Assembly: GCA_039183635.1 (NCBI GenBank)
Contig: JBCDBL010000093.1
Location: 1 to 17,370, forward strand
DNA from: JBCDBL01 sp039183635
GTDB lineage: Bacteria > Pseudomonadota > Alphaproteobacteria > Caulobacterales > Parvularculaceae
DNA: 17,370 nucleotides
Reading direction: 5' to 3'
How positions within the stretch are numbered: the stretch's first letter is position 1; every line of letters begins with the position of its first letter. The position numbers were made by a program, and so were the translations under genes. Under the pieces are notes generated by a model. The model worked only from the letters and a program-made list of their open reading frames with translations. It was not told where the DNA came from and ran no database searches. Below, one piece after another: positions 7,028-14,283 of this stretch.

Positions 7028-7836
7028 CGATGGCGTGGTCCTCCTCCCTCTATGTCGGCCGGGTGGTCCACCAACGCCTGCAGCCGAAGCGGCACAAGCT
7101 CGCCTACCGGGTCTTTTCCTTTCTCATCGACATTGATGAACTCGGCGCCCTTGATGCGTCGATGAAACGATTTTCCCGAAACGGGTTTAATCTTTTCAGC
7201 TTTCACGACGCCGACCATGGCGACGGGTCCGGAGATTTGCGCGGCTATGTGGAGGGGCATTTGGCTCGGGCCGGCGTCGACCTTGCCGGCGGGCGCATAG
7301 CGCTGCTCTGCTATCCGCGCATTCTCGGCTACGTCTTTAATCCGCTCAGCGTTTATTTCTGTTACCGTTCCGATGAAAGCCTCGCCGCGATTTTGTACGA
7401 GGTGCGCAACACGTTTGGCGAAAAGCACTCTTATCTCATTCCGGTGACGGACGATGATCCCGCCATCGTCCGCCAATCCTGCGATAAGTGTTTTTTCGTT
7501 TCGCCGTTTATGGAAATGGACATGCGCTACCATTTCCGGATCGCGCCGCCCGGAGAACGGATAAGCCTCGGTATTCGGCAAACGGACGAGCGTGGCGCTG
7601 TTCTAAACGCCGTCTTTTCCGGCGCTAAAGAAGAACTTAGCGACGCGGCGCTTGTCAAACGGTTCCGCAGTCACCCCCTCATGACGCTGAAGATCATCGG
7701 CGGCATCCACTGGGAGGCGCTGAAGCTTTGGCTGAAAGGCATGAAGCTGTTGCCGCGTCCGCCGGCGCCCGAAGCGCCTGTGACGATCGTAGAGCGCGTC
7801 CCGCAACTGGCTACGGAGAGCGACCATGCGCGTTGA
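7024..7836 (+). CDS. DUF1365 family protein
   Basis: This 270-residue protein begins SSLYVGRVVHQRLQPKRHKLAYRVFSF, with the YRVFSFLIDIDEL segment of DUF1365. It continues with LCYPRILGYVFNPLSVYFCY, ILYEVRNTFGEKHSYLIP and KCFFVSPFMEMDMRYHFRI, the conserved blocks of the family. The biochemical function is not established; the family is almost always found next to the FAD oxidoreductase and, in most genomes, a Cfa-like methyltransferase, so a part in fatty acyl modification is inferred. Start and stop overlap both neighbours (ATGA at 7024-7027; 11 bp with the next gene), so the three genes form one translationally coupled operon. Confidence 0.88.
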   Translation: MTMAWSSSLYVGRVVHQRLQPKRHKLAYRVFSFLIDIDELGALDASMKRFSRNGFNLFSFHDADHGDGSGDLRGYVEGHLARAGVDLAGGRIALLCYPRILGYVFNPLSVYFCYRSDESLAAILYEVRNTFGEKHSYLIPVTDDDPAIVRQSCDKCFFVSPFMEMDMRYHFRIAPPGERISLGIRQTDERGAVLNAVFSGAKEELSDAALVKRFRSHPLMTLKIIGGIHWEALKLWLKGMKLLPRPPAPEAPVTIVERVPQLATESDHAR

Positions 7837-8326
7837 AAGTTTTAAAGGCGCCGAACCGCGCTTTGAGGTTGAGGCTTATTTCGAAGGGCGCACCGAAGCC
7901 TGGGGCATGTTTGTCGACCGGTTCGGCGTTCTGCGCCGGCAATTCCGCGTCGAGATCGACGGCCGGGCCGAGGGCGAGGAGTACGCCCTTTACGAACGGT
8001 TCCTGTATGACGACGGGGAGCGGGAAGAGCGCACCTGGCGTGTGCGGCGCATTGATGAGCATCGCTATACGGGACGTGCGGAGAATATTGTCGGTGAGGC
8101 TGAGGGCGCTGTCTATGGCAACGCCCTGAACTGGCGTTATGATTTCGACCTCGACATCGGCGGCAAGTTCTTGCGGGTGAAGTTCGACGACTGGATGTTT
8201 CTGCAAGAGGGCGGGGTGATGCTGAACCGCTCCCGCATCACCAAATTCGGGTTTGCGCTCGGCGACGTATTCATCTCCTTTTCAAAGCCGGCGATGGAGC
8301 AGGCCGTTGTTCAGGCGGCGGAGTGA
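7826..8326 (+). CDS. DUF3833 family protein without lipoprotein signal
   Basis: The 166-residue protein shows the DUF3833 pattern: FEGRTEAWGMFVDRFG, a beta-rich middle with YERFLYDDGEREERTW, then GNALNWRYDFDL, FDDWMFLQ and NRSRITKFGFALG. The fold is probably a small lipocalin-like beta barrel, from the alternating pattern; this is inference. Many relatives I recall start with a signal peptide and lipobox Cys; here the protein goes straight into the domain after about 20 residues with no hydrophobic stretch and no Cys, so it should be cytoplasmic. The start lies 11 bp inside the DUF1365 gene. It is the last gene of the operon; about 85 bp later an opposing SDR gene ends. Confidence 0.85.
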   Translation: MRVESFKGAEPRFEVEAYFEGRTEAWGMFVDRFGVLRRQFRVEIDGRAEGEEYALYERFLYDDGEREERTWRVRRIDEHRYTGRAENIVGEAEGAVYGNALNWRYDFDLDIGGKFLRVKFDDWMFLQEGGVMLNRSRITKFGFALGDVFISFSKPAMEQAVVQAAE

Positions 8327-8411
8327 AGCTGGCGCATTTATCCGACTTGCGCCATGTGCGGTATCGCCTCATTTCCCAGACGGTCAACCGCACGATTGGC
8401 CTGGAAAGGCT

Positions 8412-9164
8412 TTAAAGTCCCGTCGACTTCCGGATCATCGGAAAATACCAGCCGTAGGGCAAAATCCGCGCGATTTTCAGCTGGCGGACGAAAGGCGCCG
8501 GGAAGGCGATTTCGAATTTCTTTTTCTTCAAGCCTTGGTAAATCGTTTTGGCGGCGTCTTCCGGCTCCACCAGGTAGGGCATCTCAAAATCGTTCTGGTC
8601 GGTGAGGGGGGTGCGGACGAACCCCGGATTGATCACCGTGAGCGTGGCGCCGATATCGTCGAACTCGTTTTTCAGGCATTCGCAGAAATTTATGAGCGCG
8701 GCTTTCGTCGGGCCGTAGGCGGCCGCCTTCGGCAGGCCCCGATATCCCGCAACGGAGGCCGTAATCGCCAGATGGCCTTTCCCCCGCGCTTTCAAGCCAG
8801 GCAGCAGGGCGTCGACGCCGTTGATCACGCCCATGTAATTCACATCGAGAATGCGCTTGATCTGATCCCGGTCAAAGGTGTCGAGGGTCATCGGCGAATA
8901 ATCCCCCGCGTTGAGGACGGACAGGTCCAGCGCCCCGAGGTCGCCTTCAATCCGCGCCACGGTCTCGGCGGCGCCCTCGGCGTCCGTCACGTCGAGGGGG
9001 TAGGGGAAAAGGTTCTTATGCTCCGCGGCGAGGGCGGCGAGCTTGTCTTCAGACCGGGCCGAGACCGCGGTTTTTACGCCCTTTTTCGCCAGCATCAGCG
9101 CCAGCTCCCGTCCGATGCCGGTGCTCGCTCCGCAAATCCATGCCGTCTTCCAAGGTTCAGCCAT
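8412..9164 (-). CDS. SDR family NAD(P)-dependent oxidoreductase
   Basis: This is a 250-residue classical SDR with a full active site: cofactor loop GASTGIGR (12-19), NAG at 85-87, Asn109, Ser137 in ITASVAGYRG, and Tyr150/Lys154 in AYGPTK. The substrate-side PGFVRTPLTD motif follows. The C-terminal tail has a Lys-rich stretch (KKKKFEIAFPAPF) and an aromatic/proline segment (ILPYGWYFPMI) that could touch a membrane. SDRs of this kind commonly accompany the RpoE-ChrR/FAD oxidoreductase/DUF1365 cluster, so a role with an acyl or aldehyde substrate is possible but not shown. It is convergent with that operon here. The ATG at 9164 has AAAGGA about 11 bases upstream. Its antisense strand also carries a long open frame, judged a shadow. 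Confidence 0.88.
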   Translation of the reverse strand: MAEPWKTAWICGASTGIGRELALMLAKKGVKTAVSARSEDKLAALAAEHKNLFPYPLDVTDAEGAAETVARIEGDLGALDLSVLNAGDYSPMTLDTFDRDQIKRILDVNYMGVINGVDALLPGLKARGKGHLAITASVAGYRGLPKAAAYGPTKAALINFCECLKNEFDDIGATLTVINPGFVRTPLTDQNDFEMPYLVEPEDAAKTIYQGLKKKKFEIAFPAPFVRQLKIARILPYGWYFPMIRKSTGL

Positions 9165-9376
9165 GCCGATGCGCGTCCTTTCTCAAAAATACTCTCCGCC
9201 TTAATACGCAAAACGTCGCCATATGGTTCGTGTTTTCAGAACAGGTTCAGTGGAAATGGCATAGCGCAAACGGAGCGCGGCGTGCTTTTTCGAACGGATC
9301 GGCGTTCGGTTGCTGGACGCGGTTTCAGCGACGCGTTACAGACACTGCAATTTTAACGAAGAAGGGACGGTCTCCA

Positions 9377-10072
9377 ATGGAAAAGGTCTACGCCGATGCG
9401 TCGGCCGCCCTTGATGGGCTTTTGTTTGACGGCATGACGATTATGGCGGGCGGTTTCGGACTGTGCGGCATTCCGGAAAATCTGATCGGCGCGCTGCGCT
9501 TGTCCGGGGTGAAGGATGTCACCGTGATCTCAAACAACGCCGGAGTTGACGATTTCGGGCTTGGTTTGTTGCTCCATACGCGGCAAATCAAAAAAATGAT
9601 CTCTTCTTACGTAGGGGAGAACAAAACCTTCGAGAAACAATATCTCGACGGCGATCTTGAGCTGGAGTTCAACCCCCAAGGCACGCTGGCCGAGCGCATT
9701 CGCGCCGGCGGCGCCGGCATCCCCGCCTTTTATACAAAGACCGGCGTCGGCACATTGGTCGCTGAAGGCAAAGAGCATAAGGATTTCGACGGCCAGACTT
9801 ATATTATGGAGCGCGCCCTTGTCGCCGACCTGTCCATCGTCAAAGCCTGGAAGGGCGATGCGCAAGGCAACCTCATTTACCGCAAAACGGCGCGAAACTT
9901 TAATCCAATGATGGCCATGGCCAGCAAAGCGACGGTCGTGGAGGTCGAGGAGATCGTCGAGGTCGGCGGTATTGACGCCGATCAAATCCACACACCAGGC
10001 ATTTTTGTACATCGCATCATCAAGGGCGATCACGAAAAACGCATAGAACAGCGAACGACGCGCGCGGCGTAA
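9377..10072 (+). CDS. scoA: 3-oxoacid CoA-transferase subunit A
   Basis: The 231-residue alpha subunit of a succinyl-CoA:3-ketoacid CoA-transferase-type enzyme. Together with subunit B it moves CoA between succinyl-CoA and acetoacetate, linking ketone bodies and polyhydroxybutyrate to central metabolism. The family signatures are GGFGLCGIPENLI (about 24-36), SNNAGVDDFGLG, the MISSYVGEN segment, FNPQGTLAERIRAGGAGIPAFYT and KAWKGDAQGNLIYR. The frame is open about 80 codons further upstream, but sequence before 9377 is not conserved-looking; the start at 9377 is preceded by AAGGGACGG and gives the usual length. Subunit B follows after 46 bp on the same strand. Confidence 0.92.
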   Translation: MEKVYADASAALDGLLFDGMTIMAGGFGLCGIPENLIGALRLSGVKDVTVISNNAGVDDFGLGLLLHTRQIKKMISSYVGENKTFEKQYLDGDLELEFNPQGTLAERIRAGGAGIPAFYTKTGVGTLVAEGKEHKDFDGQTYIMERALVADLSIVKAWKGDAQGNLIYRKTARNFNPMMAMASKATVVEVEEIVEVGGIDADQIHTPGIFVHRIIKGDHEKRIEQRTTRAA

Positions 10073-10118
10073 ACCTTGCGCAAGTCTTCACGAGACGGAT
10101 TAATTTAGGAGATCATAT

Positions 10119-10754
10119 ATGCCTTGGACGCGCGACGACATGGCCGAACGGGCCGCTAAGGAATTGCAAGACGGGTTTTACGCCAATCTCGGCATTGGCA
10201 TACCGACGCTGGTGGCGAACCATATCGACCCGCAAATCGATGTCACCCTGCAATCCGAGAACGGCATGCTCGGCATGGGACCGTTCCCGACAGAAGACGA
10301 GATTGACGCCGACCTTATCAACGCCGGCAAACAAACAATTACAGAGCTTGATCGCACGTCTTATTTCTCCTCCGCCGACAGTTTCGCCATGATCCGCGGC
10401 GGGCATATCGACCTGTCGATCCTCGGCGCGATGGAGGTGTCCGAGAAGGGCGATCTGGCCAACTGGATGATCCCCGGCAAGATGGTGAAAGGCATGGGCG
10501 GCGCGATGGATCTCGTCGCCGGCGTCAAACGCGTTGTCGTCATCATGGACCACACGTCCAAAGGCGGCGCCCCGAAATTGTTGCGCGAGTGCTCTTTGCC
10601 GCTGACGGGCAAGGGCGTCGTCGACATGGTCATCACGAACCTCGGCGTGTTCGAGGTCGAAAAGGATTGCATGGAGCTTGTGGAACTCGCCCCTGACGTG
10701 ACGGTCGAAGAGGTCAAAGAGAAAACCGAAGCGGCGTTTGAAGTCAGGCTTTAA
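10119..10754 (+). CDS. scoB: 3-oxoacid CoA-transferase subunit B
   Basis: The 211-residue beta subunit carries the catalytic Glu in SENGMLGMGP (E47), which forms the glutamyl-CoA thioester in this enzyme family. Other family blocks are FYANLGIGIPTLVAN, SFAMIRGGHIDLSILGAMEV, GDLANWMIPGKMVKGMGGAMDL and CSLPLTGKGVVDMVITNLGVF. A strong ribosome site, AGGAG, lies about 8 bases before the ATG. Length and order (A then B) are standard for a heterodimeric enzyme, and the two genes are certainly one operon. The following 115 bp hold no clear terminator. Confidence 0.93.
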   Translation: MPWTRDDMAERAAKELQDGFYANLGIGIPTLVANHIDPQIDVTLQSENGMLGMGPFPTEDEIDADLINAGKQTITELDRTSYFSSADSFAMIRGGHIDLSILGAMEVSEKGDLANWMIPGKMVKGMGGAMDLVAGVKRVVVIMDHTSKGGAPKLLRECSLPLTGKGVVDMVITNLGVFEVEKDCMELVELAPDVTVEEVKEKTEAAFEVRL

Positions 10755-10868
10755 CGGGTTTTCAGACAAAGCGATTGCTGCTGCGGCTCTCTTCGACCGT
10801 TTCCCGGGCGAAGGGCGTGAAAAACCCTCTTGCACCAAAATGATTTGGCGTGCGGATGAAATGGCGGT

Positions 10869-11411
10869 TTAAGCGCCATGCCCCGCTGCGTTTAACGCGG
10901 CGATGTGCTTTTTACCCGTCTCGACATAATGGGCGGCGCCGAGTTCGGCCCATTTATCCTCGCCTTCGCGCAGCTCACGGATCATTTTTGCCGGGCTGCC
11001 GGCCCACAATTCCCCGGCGCTTACAGTCTTTCCAGGCGTCACGAACGCGTTCGCGGCGACGAGCCCGCCGGATTTGACCACAGCGCCGTCGAGCACTGTC
11101 GCGCTCATGCCCACAAAACCCCGGTCTTCTATGGTGCAGCCGTGGAGCATCACCTTGTGGCCTATCAAAACATCCTCGCCGATAAGGGTCGGCGTTCCGC
11201 CGTCATCCATATGAATAACTGTACCGTCCTGCACGTTCGAACGGGCCCCGATACGTATGGCGCCCGCATCGCCGCGCAAGACGCAGCCATACCACACGCT
11301 GGCGTCCGGGCCGATTTCCACGTCGCCGACCACAACCGCTCCGGGCGCGATAAACGCAGCATCGTCGATTTTCGGCGTTTTTCCATGATAGGGCAGGATC
11401 AGCGGCTGCAT
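10869..11411 (-). CDS. Gamma carbonic anhydrase family protein (left-handed beta-helix)
   Basis: The 180-residue protein is built of hexapeptide repeats (for example IAPGAVVVGDVEIGPDASVW) that form a left-handed parallel beta-helix trimer. The three zinc His residues of the gamma class are in place: H67 (VIHMD), H85 (IGHKV) and H90 (LHGC). The conserved R46-D48 pair (LRGD) and Q61-D62 are also present. Close relatives are YrdA/CaiE/PaaY-like proteins; whether this one hydrates CO2 or acts on another substrate cannot be said. A C-terminal helix (about 150-175) follows the helix as usual. The ATG has only a weak ribosome site. It is convergent with scoB and has no obvious operon partner. Confidence 0.9.
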   Translation of the reverse strand: MQPLILPYHGKTPKIDDAAFIAPGAVVVGDVEIGPDASVWYGCVLRGDAGAIRIGARSNVQDGTVIHMDDGGTPTLIGEDVLIGHKVMLHGCTIEDRGFVGMSATVLDGAVVKSGGLVAANAFVTPGKTVSAGELWAGSPAKMIRELREGEDKWAELGAAHYVETGKKHIAALNAAGHGA

Positions 11412-11600
11412 GACTTCTAAAACCTTTATTCAAAAACATATTCCAGGACGGCGGACCGTACCGTCTGGACGCCTCTTCGAAAAGGGTTTCGTGCCCCCGG
11501 GAGCTGTTCGCCGCATTTTCGGCCCAATTCGAACGGTCGCAAACGATTGTAAGGCTTTTTTTGAGAGGGCGGCGAATCGGCGATCCGCTTTAAAATGTAA

Positions 11601-11640
11601 AACGCCGCGGACATATGCAGGGGGTGATGTCCGCGGCGTT
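11601..11640 (-). terminator. Perfect 14-bp hairpin, terminator-like on the minus strand
   Basis: AACGCCGCGGACAT (11601-11614) pairs exactly with ATGTCCGCGGCGTT (11627-11640) around a 12-base loop. On the minus strand the stem is followed by TTTTACATTTT, which makes it a fair intrinsic terminator in that direction. The nearest annotated minus-strand gene upstream of it is msrA, 325 bp away, so it either ends a long msrA tail or an unrecognised transcript. Confidence 0.5.
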
Positions 11641-11891
11641 CCATTTCTTATTATTGGCGACGACCTTGGGGAGCCAGTCGGCGCGTGTAGAGCCTTGCAT
11701 GGGCGTGTCGAGCGTCAGTCTGGGGGCGGCGACGCCCGACCCGGGAAGGGGGAGAGCGGTTCGCCCTGCAAGCAAAAGTAGAATGTGCTTAAAATCTTAA
11801 GGATTGGTTGCCTGTGTTGATTAATTGCTCTTCATAGTTGTGTTTTGTCCTGCGCCGAGAGCCGATTGCATGCTTTGTGAGTCTGCCATCG

Positions 11892-11958
11892 GCTCTAAAG
11901 TCCTTGTTTTGAGCGCGTGAGACGGCCTTCGTCCGATCCACATCGCCTGCACGCGCTT
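11892..11958 (+). repeat. Dispersed structured repeat, copy 1
   Basis: The core from 11904 reads TTGTTTTGAGCGCG followed by a small hairpin around CCTTCGTC and then GAT-CCAC-ATC. It matches copy 2 at 14771-14831 at most positions. Outer arms AGCGCGT (11912-11918) and ACGCGCT (11951-11957) are perfectly complementary and enclose the inner stem-loop GACG/CGTC. The leading CTCTAAA...TTGTTTTGA resembles intergenic repeat families I remember from alphaproteobacteria. It lies just beyond the 3' end of msrA. Confidence 0.6.
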
Positions 11959-11965
11959 CAGTGTT

Positions 11966-12466
11966 CTATTTCGCCCGAGACTCGAAATTACGCACTGTGG
12001 GACAGGCGATCGGTCCGCCGCGTTTTTCAAAATATTGCTGATGATACTCTTCGGCGCGGTAGAAAATGTCGAGCGGGGCGATCTCGGTGACGATCGGCTT
12101 GTCATGGCGCCCCGATGCGGCGAGCTTGTCCTTTGATGCGGCGGCTGCGGCGGCCTGAGGAGCGTCGACGGTGAAGATGGCGCTGCGATATTGGTCGCCG
12201 ATGTCTGGACCCTGGCGGTTCAGCTGGGTCGGATCATGAATCTCCCAAAACAGGTCGAGCAGCGCGTCGTAGCTGACGCGGTCCGGGTCAAAAAGCACGC
12301 GCACTGCTTCTGCGTGGCCCGTGCCTTTGCGACAGATCTCTTCATAGGTGGGGTTTTGCGTGCGCCCGCCGGTGTACCCGACCTCGGTCGACAACACGCC
12401 GGCGACCTGCCGGAATGCGGATTCCACACCCCAGAAACATCCTGCTGCGAATATGGCTTCGGCCAT
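11966..12466 (-). CDS. msrA: Peptide-methionine (S)-S-oxide reductase MsrA
   Basis: The 166-residue enzyme reduces methionine-S-sulfoxide in proteins, using thioredoxin as donor. The catalytic motif GCFWGVE places the nucleophilic Cys at residue 10. Typical blocks follow: VGYTGG, PTYEEICRKGTGHAEAVRV, FDPDRVSYDALLDLFWEIHDPTQLNRQGPDIGDQYRSAIF (in pieces here), and YHQQYFEKRGG near the end. The frame is open 20 codons upstream, but the start at 12466 has the excellent ribosome site AAGGAGGG and matches the usual N-terminus. It lies 31 bp downstream of cutA on the same strand and is probably co-transcribed. The role suits the oxidative-stress flavour of the window, though no RpoE-like promoter was seen. 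Confidence 0.95.
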   Translation of the reverse strand: MAEAIFAAGCFWGVESAFRQVAGVLSTEVGYTGGRTQNPTYEEICRKGTGHAEAVRVLFDPDRVSYDALLDLFWEIHDPTQLNRQGPDIGDQYRSAIFTVDAPQAAAAAASKDKLAASGRHDKPIVTEIAPLDIFYRAEEYHQQYFEKRGGPIACPTVRNFESRAK

Positions 12467-12497
12467 GGAACCCTCCTTATTATTTGTGTGTCTTGAC

Positions 12498-12857
12498 TTA
12501 TTTGGCGTTTCCGGGCGGTGCGGCAACCGCGCCTCGCGTTTGTGTGACGATCCAATCTATAAAGTTTTCCGCGCTCGCGCCTGCGTCCAGAGGTAATGCA
12601 ACGACGCAGGGCGTCTCATAGGGGTGCAGGGCTGCGACTTTACGTTTCAGTGCGTCTGCGGCGTTGCGTGTGGATTTGGCGATCAGAATATGCTCCTCGG
12701 CGCTTTCCACCCGGCCTTCCCAGCGATACACAGACCGCATGCCGGGAATGATGTTGACGCAGGCCGCGCACCCGTCTTCCACAAGCCCCCGGCCAAGGGC
12801 GTCCGCCGCGGCGGCGTCCGGGGCGGTGATGTAGAAAAACAGCGGCGCATCGTCCAT
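12498..12857 (-). CDS. cutA: CutA family protein (divalent cation tolerance)
   Basis: This is a 119-residue small trimeric ferredoxin-like-fold protein. Family signatures are GCAACVNIIPGMRSVYRWEG (about 29-48), the EEHILIAKS strand and the HPYETPCVVALP motif (79-90), all strongly conserved in CutA1. It has been linked to copper and other divalent metal tolerance, but its molecular role is unsettled. The frame stays open far upstream (236 codons) with Arg/Pro-rich sequence that is antisense to queC, so the Met at 12857 is taken as the start; GGAG lies about 10 bases before it. Only 38 bp separate this start from the divergent queC start. Confidence 0.92.
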   Translation of the reverse strand: MDDAPLFFYITAPDAAAADALGRGLVEDGCAACVNIIPGMRSVYRWEGRVESAEEHILIAKSTRNAADALKRKVAALHPYETPCVVALPLDAGASAENFIDWIVTQTRGAVAAPPGNAK

Positions 12858-12895
12858 ATGCCATAATCTCCGTTTGAAAGGTTTACGTCCGTTCC

Positions 12896-13618
12896 ATGTT
12901 AGCCCTCTCCGACACCCGCGCCATAGTGCTGTTTTCCGGCGGTCAGGACAGCGCTGCATGCCTCGCCCACGCCCTGAACGCCTATGCCCAGGTGGAGACG
13001 TTGGGGTTCGACTACGGCCAGCGCCACAGCGTCGAGCTTGCCCAGCGCGCCGCGGTGCGGGACGCCATGGCGGCGGCCTTCCCCGAATGGGCGGCGCGGC
13101 TCGGGCCCGATACGCTGCTCGACCTGACAAGCTTCGGCGCCATAGGCGAGACGGCGTTGACGGCCGATGTCGAGATCGCCATGGGCGAGAGCGGCCTGCC
13201 GACGACATTCGTCCCTGGGCGGAATTTAGCGTTTTTGGTCTATGCGGCCGCCCACGCTTACCGGCGCGGCGCGGGCGTGCTTGTGGCCGGCATGTGCGAG
13301 ACGGATTATTCCGGCTACCCCGATTGTCGTGCGGAGACCCTGGACGCGATGGAAGCCGCCCTGCGCCTTGGCCTTGACGCTGACCTTAAGCTCGATACCC
13401 CGCTGATGCATCTGACAAAGGCGCAGACGTGGGCGTTTTCGGAAAAGCTCGGCGGCGCGGCCCTGGTGGATCTCATCCTGGAGCACAGTCACACCTGTTA
13501 TCGCGGCGACCGCTCCAAACGTCATGCCTGGGGCTATGGTTGCGGCGCATGTCCGGCCTGCGAATTACGGGCGAAGGGGTATGCGACGTATATCGCCGAC
13601 AAGGGCGCTGCGCCATGA
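12896..13618 (+). CDS. queC: 7-cyano-7-deazaguanine synthase QueC
   Basis: This 240-residue ATP-dependent enzyme turns 7-carboxy-7-deazaguanine and ammonia into preQ0, precursor of queuosine in tRNA. The PP-loop is FSGGQDS (13-19), followed by LGFDYGQRHSVE, the PGRNLAFLVYAAAHAY block, and ETDYSGYPDCR. Near the C-terminus a zinc site CX14CX2CX2C is formed by CYRGD...GYGCGACPAC. The start is ATG at 12896 with only a weak, distant GAAAGG. The stop overlaps the queE start as ATGA. The promoter must lie in the 38-bp gap to cutA or inside cutA. No preQ1 riboswitch pattern was noticed. Confidence 0.95.
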   Translation: MLALSDTRAIVLFSGGQDSAACLAHALNAYAQVETLGFDYGQRHSVELAQRAAVRDAMAAAFPEWAARLGPDTLLDLTSFGAIGETALTADVEIAMGESGLPTTFVPGRNLAFLVYAAAHAYRRGAGVLVAGMCETDYSGYPDCRAETLDAMEAALRLGLDADLKLDTPLMHLTKAQTWAFSEKLGGAALVDLILEHSHTCYRGDRSKRHAWGYGCGACPACELRAKGYATYIADKGAAP

Positions 13619-14247
13619 CCTACGCCGTCAAGGAGATTTACTACACCTTGCAAGGGGAGGGCGGTCAGACGGGCCGGGCCGCCGTGTTCTGCCGGTTTAC
13701 GGGCTGCAATTTGTGGTCGGGTCGTGAAAAAGACCGCGCAGACGCCGCGTGCGATTTTTGCGACACTGATTTTGTCGGAACGGACGGGCCCGGCGGGGGT
13801 AAGTTCGCGAACGCCGCCGCGCTCTCCGCCGCCGTGACGGCGGCGTGGGGCGGGGCGCCGGAAAACAAGCTTGTGGTCTGCACCGGCGGGGAGCCTTTGC
13901 TGCAGCTCGACGCCGCCGCGGTGAGCGCCTTTCACGCCGAAGGGTTTGAAATTGCCGTGGAGACCAACGGAACCATCGCTGCGCCTCAGGGCCTCGATTG
14001 GATTTGCGTCAGTCCCAAGGCCGATGCGCCGCTCAAACAGCTTTCCGGAGACGAGCTGAAGCTCGTCTACCCCCAAACGCTCGCCCCGCCGGAACGGTTC
14101 GAGGCGCTTGATTTTAAACATTTCTTTTTGCAACCGCTGGACAATCCCGACCGCGCGCGCCATACAGCGGCCGCGATCGCCTATTGCAAGGCGCATCCGA
14201 AATGGCGGCTCAGCGTCCAAACCCATAAAGAGCTTGGGCTGCCCTGA
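13615..14247 (+). CDS. queE: 7-carboxy-7-deazaguanine synthase QueE (radical SAM)
   Basis: This 210-residue radical SAM enzyme rearranges 6-carboxytetrahydropterin to 7-carboxy-7-deazaguanine. The N-terminus reads YYTLQGEGGQTGRAAVFCRF, followed by the cluster motif in which TGCNLWSG is separated from CDFCDTDF by about 14 residues, an insertion typical of the proteobacterial QueE type instead of the classical compact CxxxCxxC. CTGGEPLLQ is the SAM-binding GGE motif, and VETNGT and VSPKAD follow. The C-terminal FFLQPLDNPD and WRLSVQTHKELGLP are standard. The start chosen, 13615, overlaps the queC stop (ATGA); a longer open frame upstream lies within queC in another frame and is discarded. QueD follows after 36 bp. 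Confidence 0.95.
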   Translation: MTYAVKEIYYTLQGEGGQTGRAAVFCRFTGCNLWSGREKDRADAACDFCDTDFVGTDGPGGGKFANAAALSAAVTAAWGGAPENKLVVCTGGEPLLQLDAAAVSAFHAEGFEIAVETNGTIAAPQGLDWICVSPKADAPLKQLSGDELKLVYPQTLAPPERFEALDFKHFFLQPLDNPDRARHTAAAIAYCKAHPKWRLSVQTHKELGLP

Positions 14248-14283
14248 CATCGACCACGACAAAGCGAAGACGCAAGACACCCC

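Larger units (their letters stand above)
11412..11965. other. Gene-free stretch of about 550 bp with several inverted repeats
   Basis: No open frame here has a good start, ribosome site or family signature; short frames on both strands are judged chance. The stretch holds the upstream region of the carbonic-anhydrase-like gene, a perfect 14-bp hairpin (11601-11640), an 8-bp inverted repeat GAGCCGAT/ATCGGCTC (11859-11866 and 11888-11895), and one copy of a dispersed structured repeat (11892-11958). A small RNA gene cannot be excluded. Confidence 0.55.

Noticed and set aside
8355..8397. Inverted repeat GTGCGGT/ACCGCAC between the convergent DUF3833 and SDR genes
   Set aside because: The arms are only 7 bp with a loop of over 20 bases and no T-run, so it is too weak to call a terminator.
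8253..9356. Plus-strand open frame of 367 codons
   Set aside because: It is antisense to a well-supported SDR gene with complete catalytic motifs; its protein is Arg/Gly/His-rich with no family pattern, as expected of a GC-rich shadow frame.
10113..10838. Minus-strand open frame of 241 codons
   Set aside because: Antisense to scoB; His/Asp-rich low-complexity shadow without a start signal.
11590..11775. Minus-strand open frame of 61 codons ending in the 14-bp hairpin
   Set aside because: It has a TTG start without ribosome site, and no family resemblance; the hairpin is better read as a terminator.
12858..13208. N-terminal extension of the CutA frame to 236 residues
   Set aside because: The extension is Arg/Pro-rich, antisense to queC and not part of the CutA family length of about 110-120 residues.
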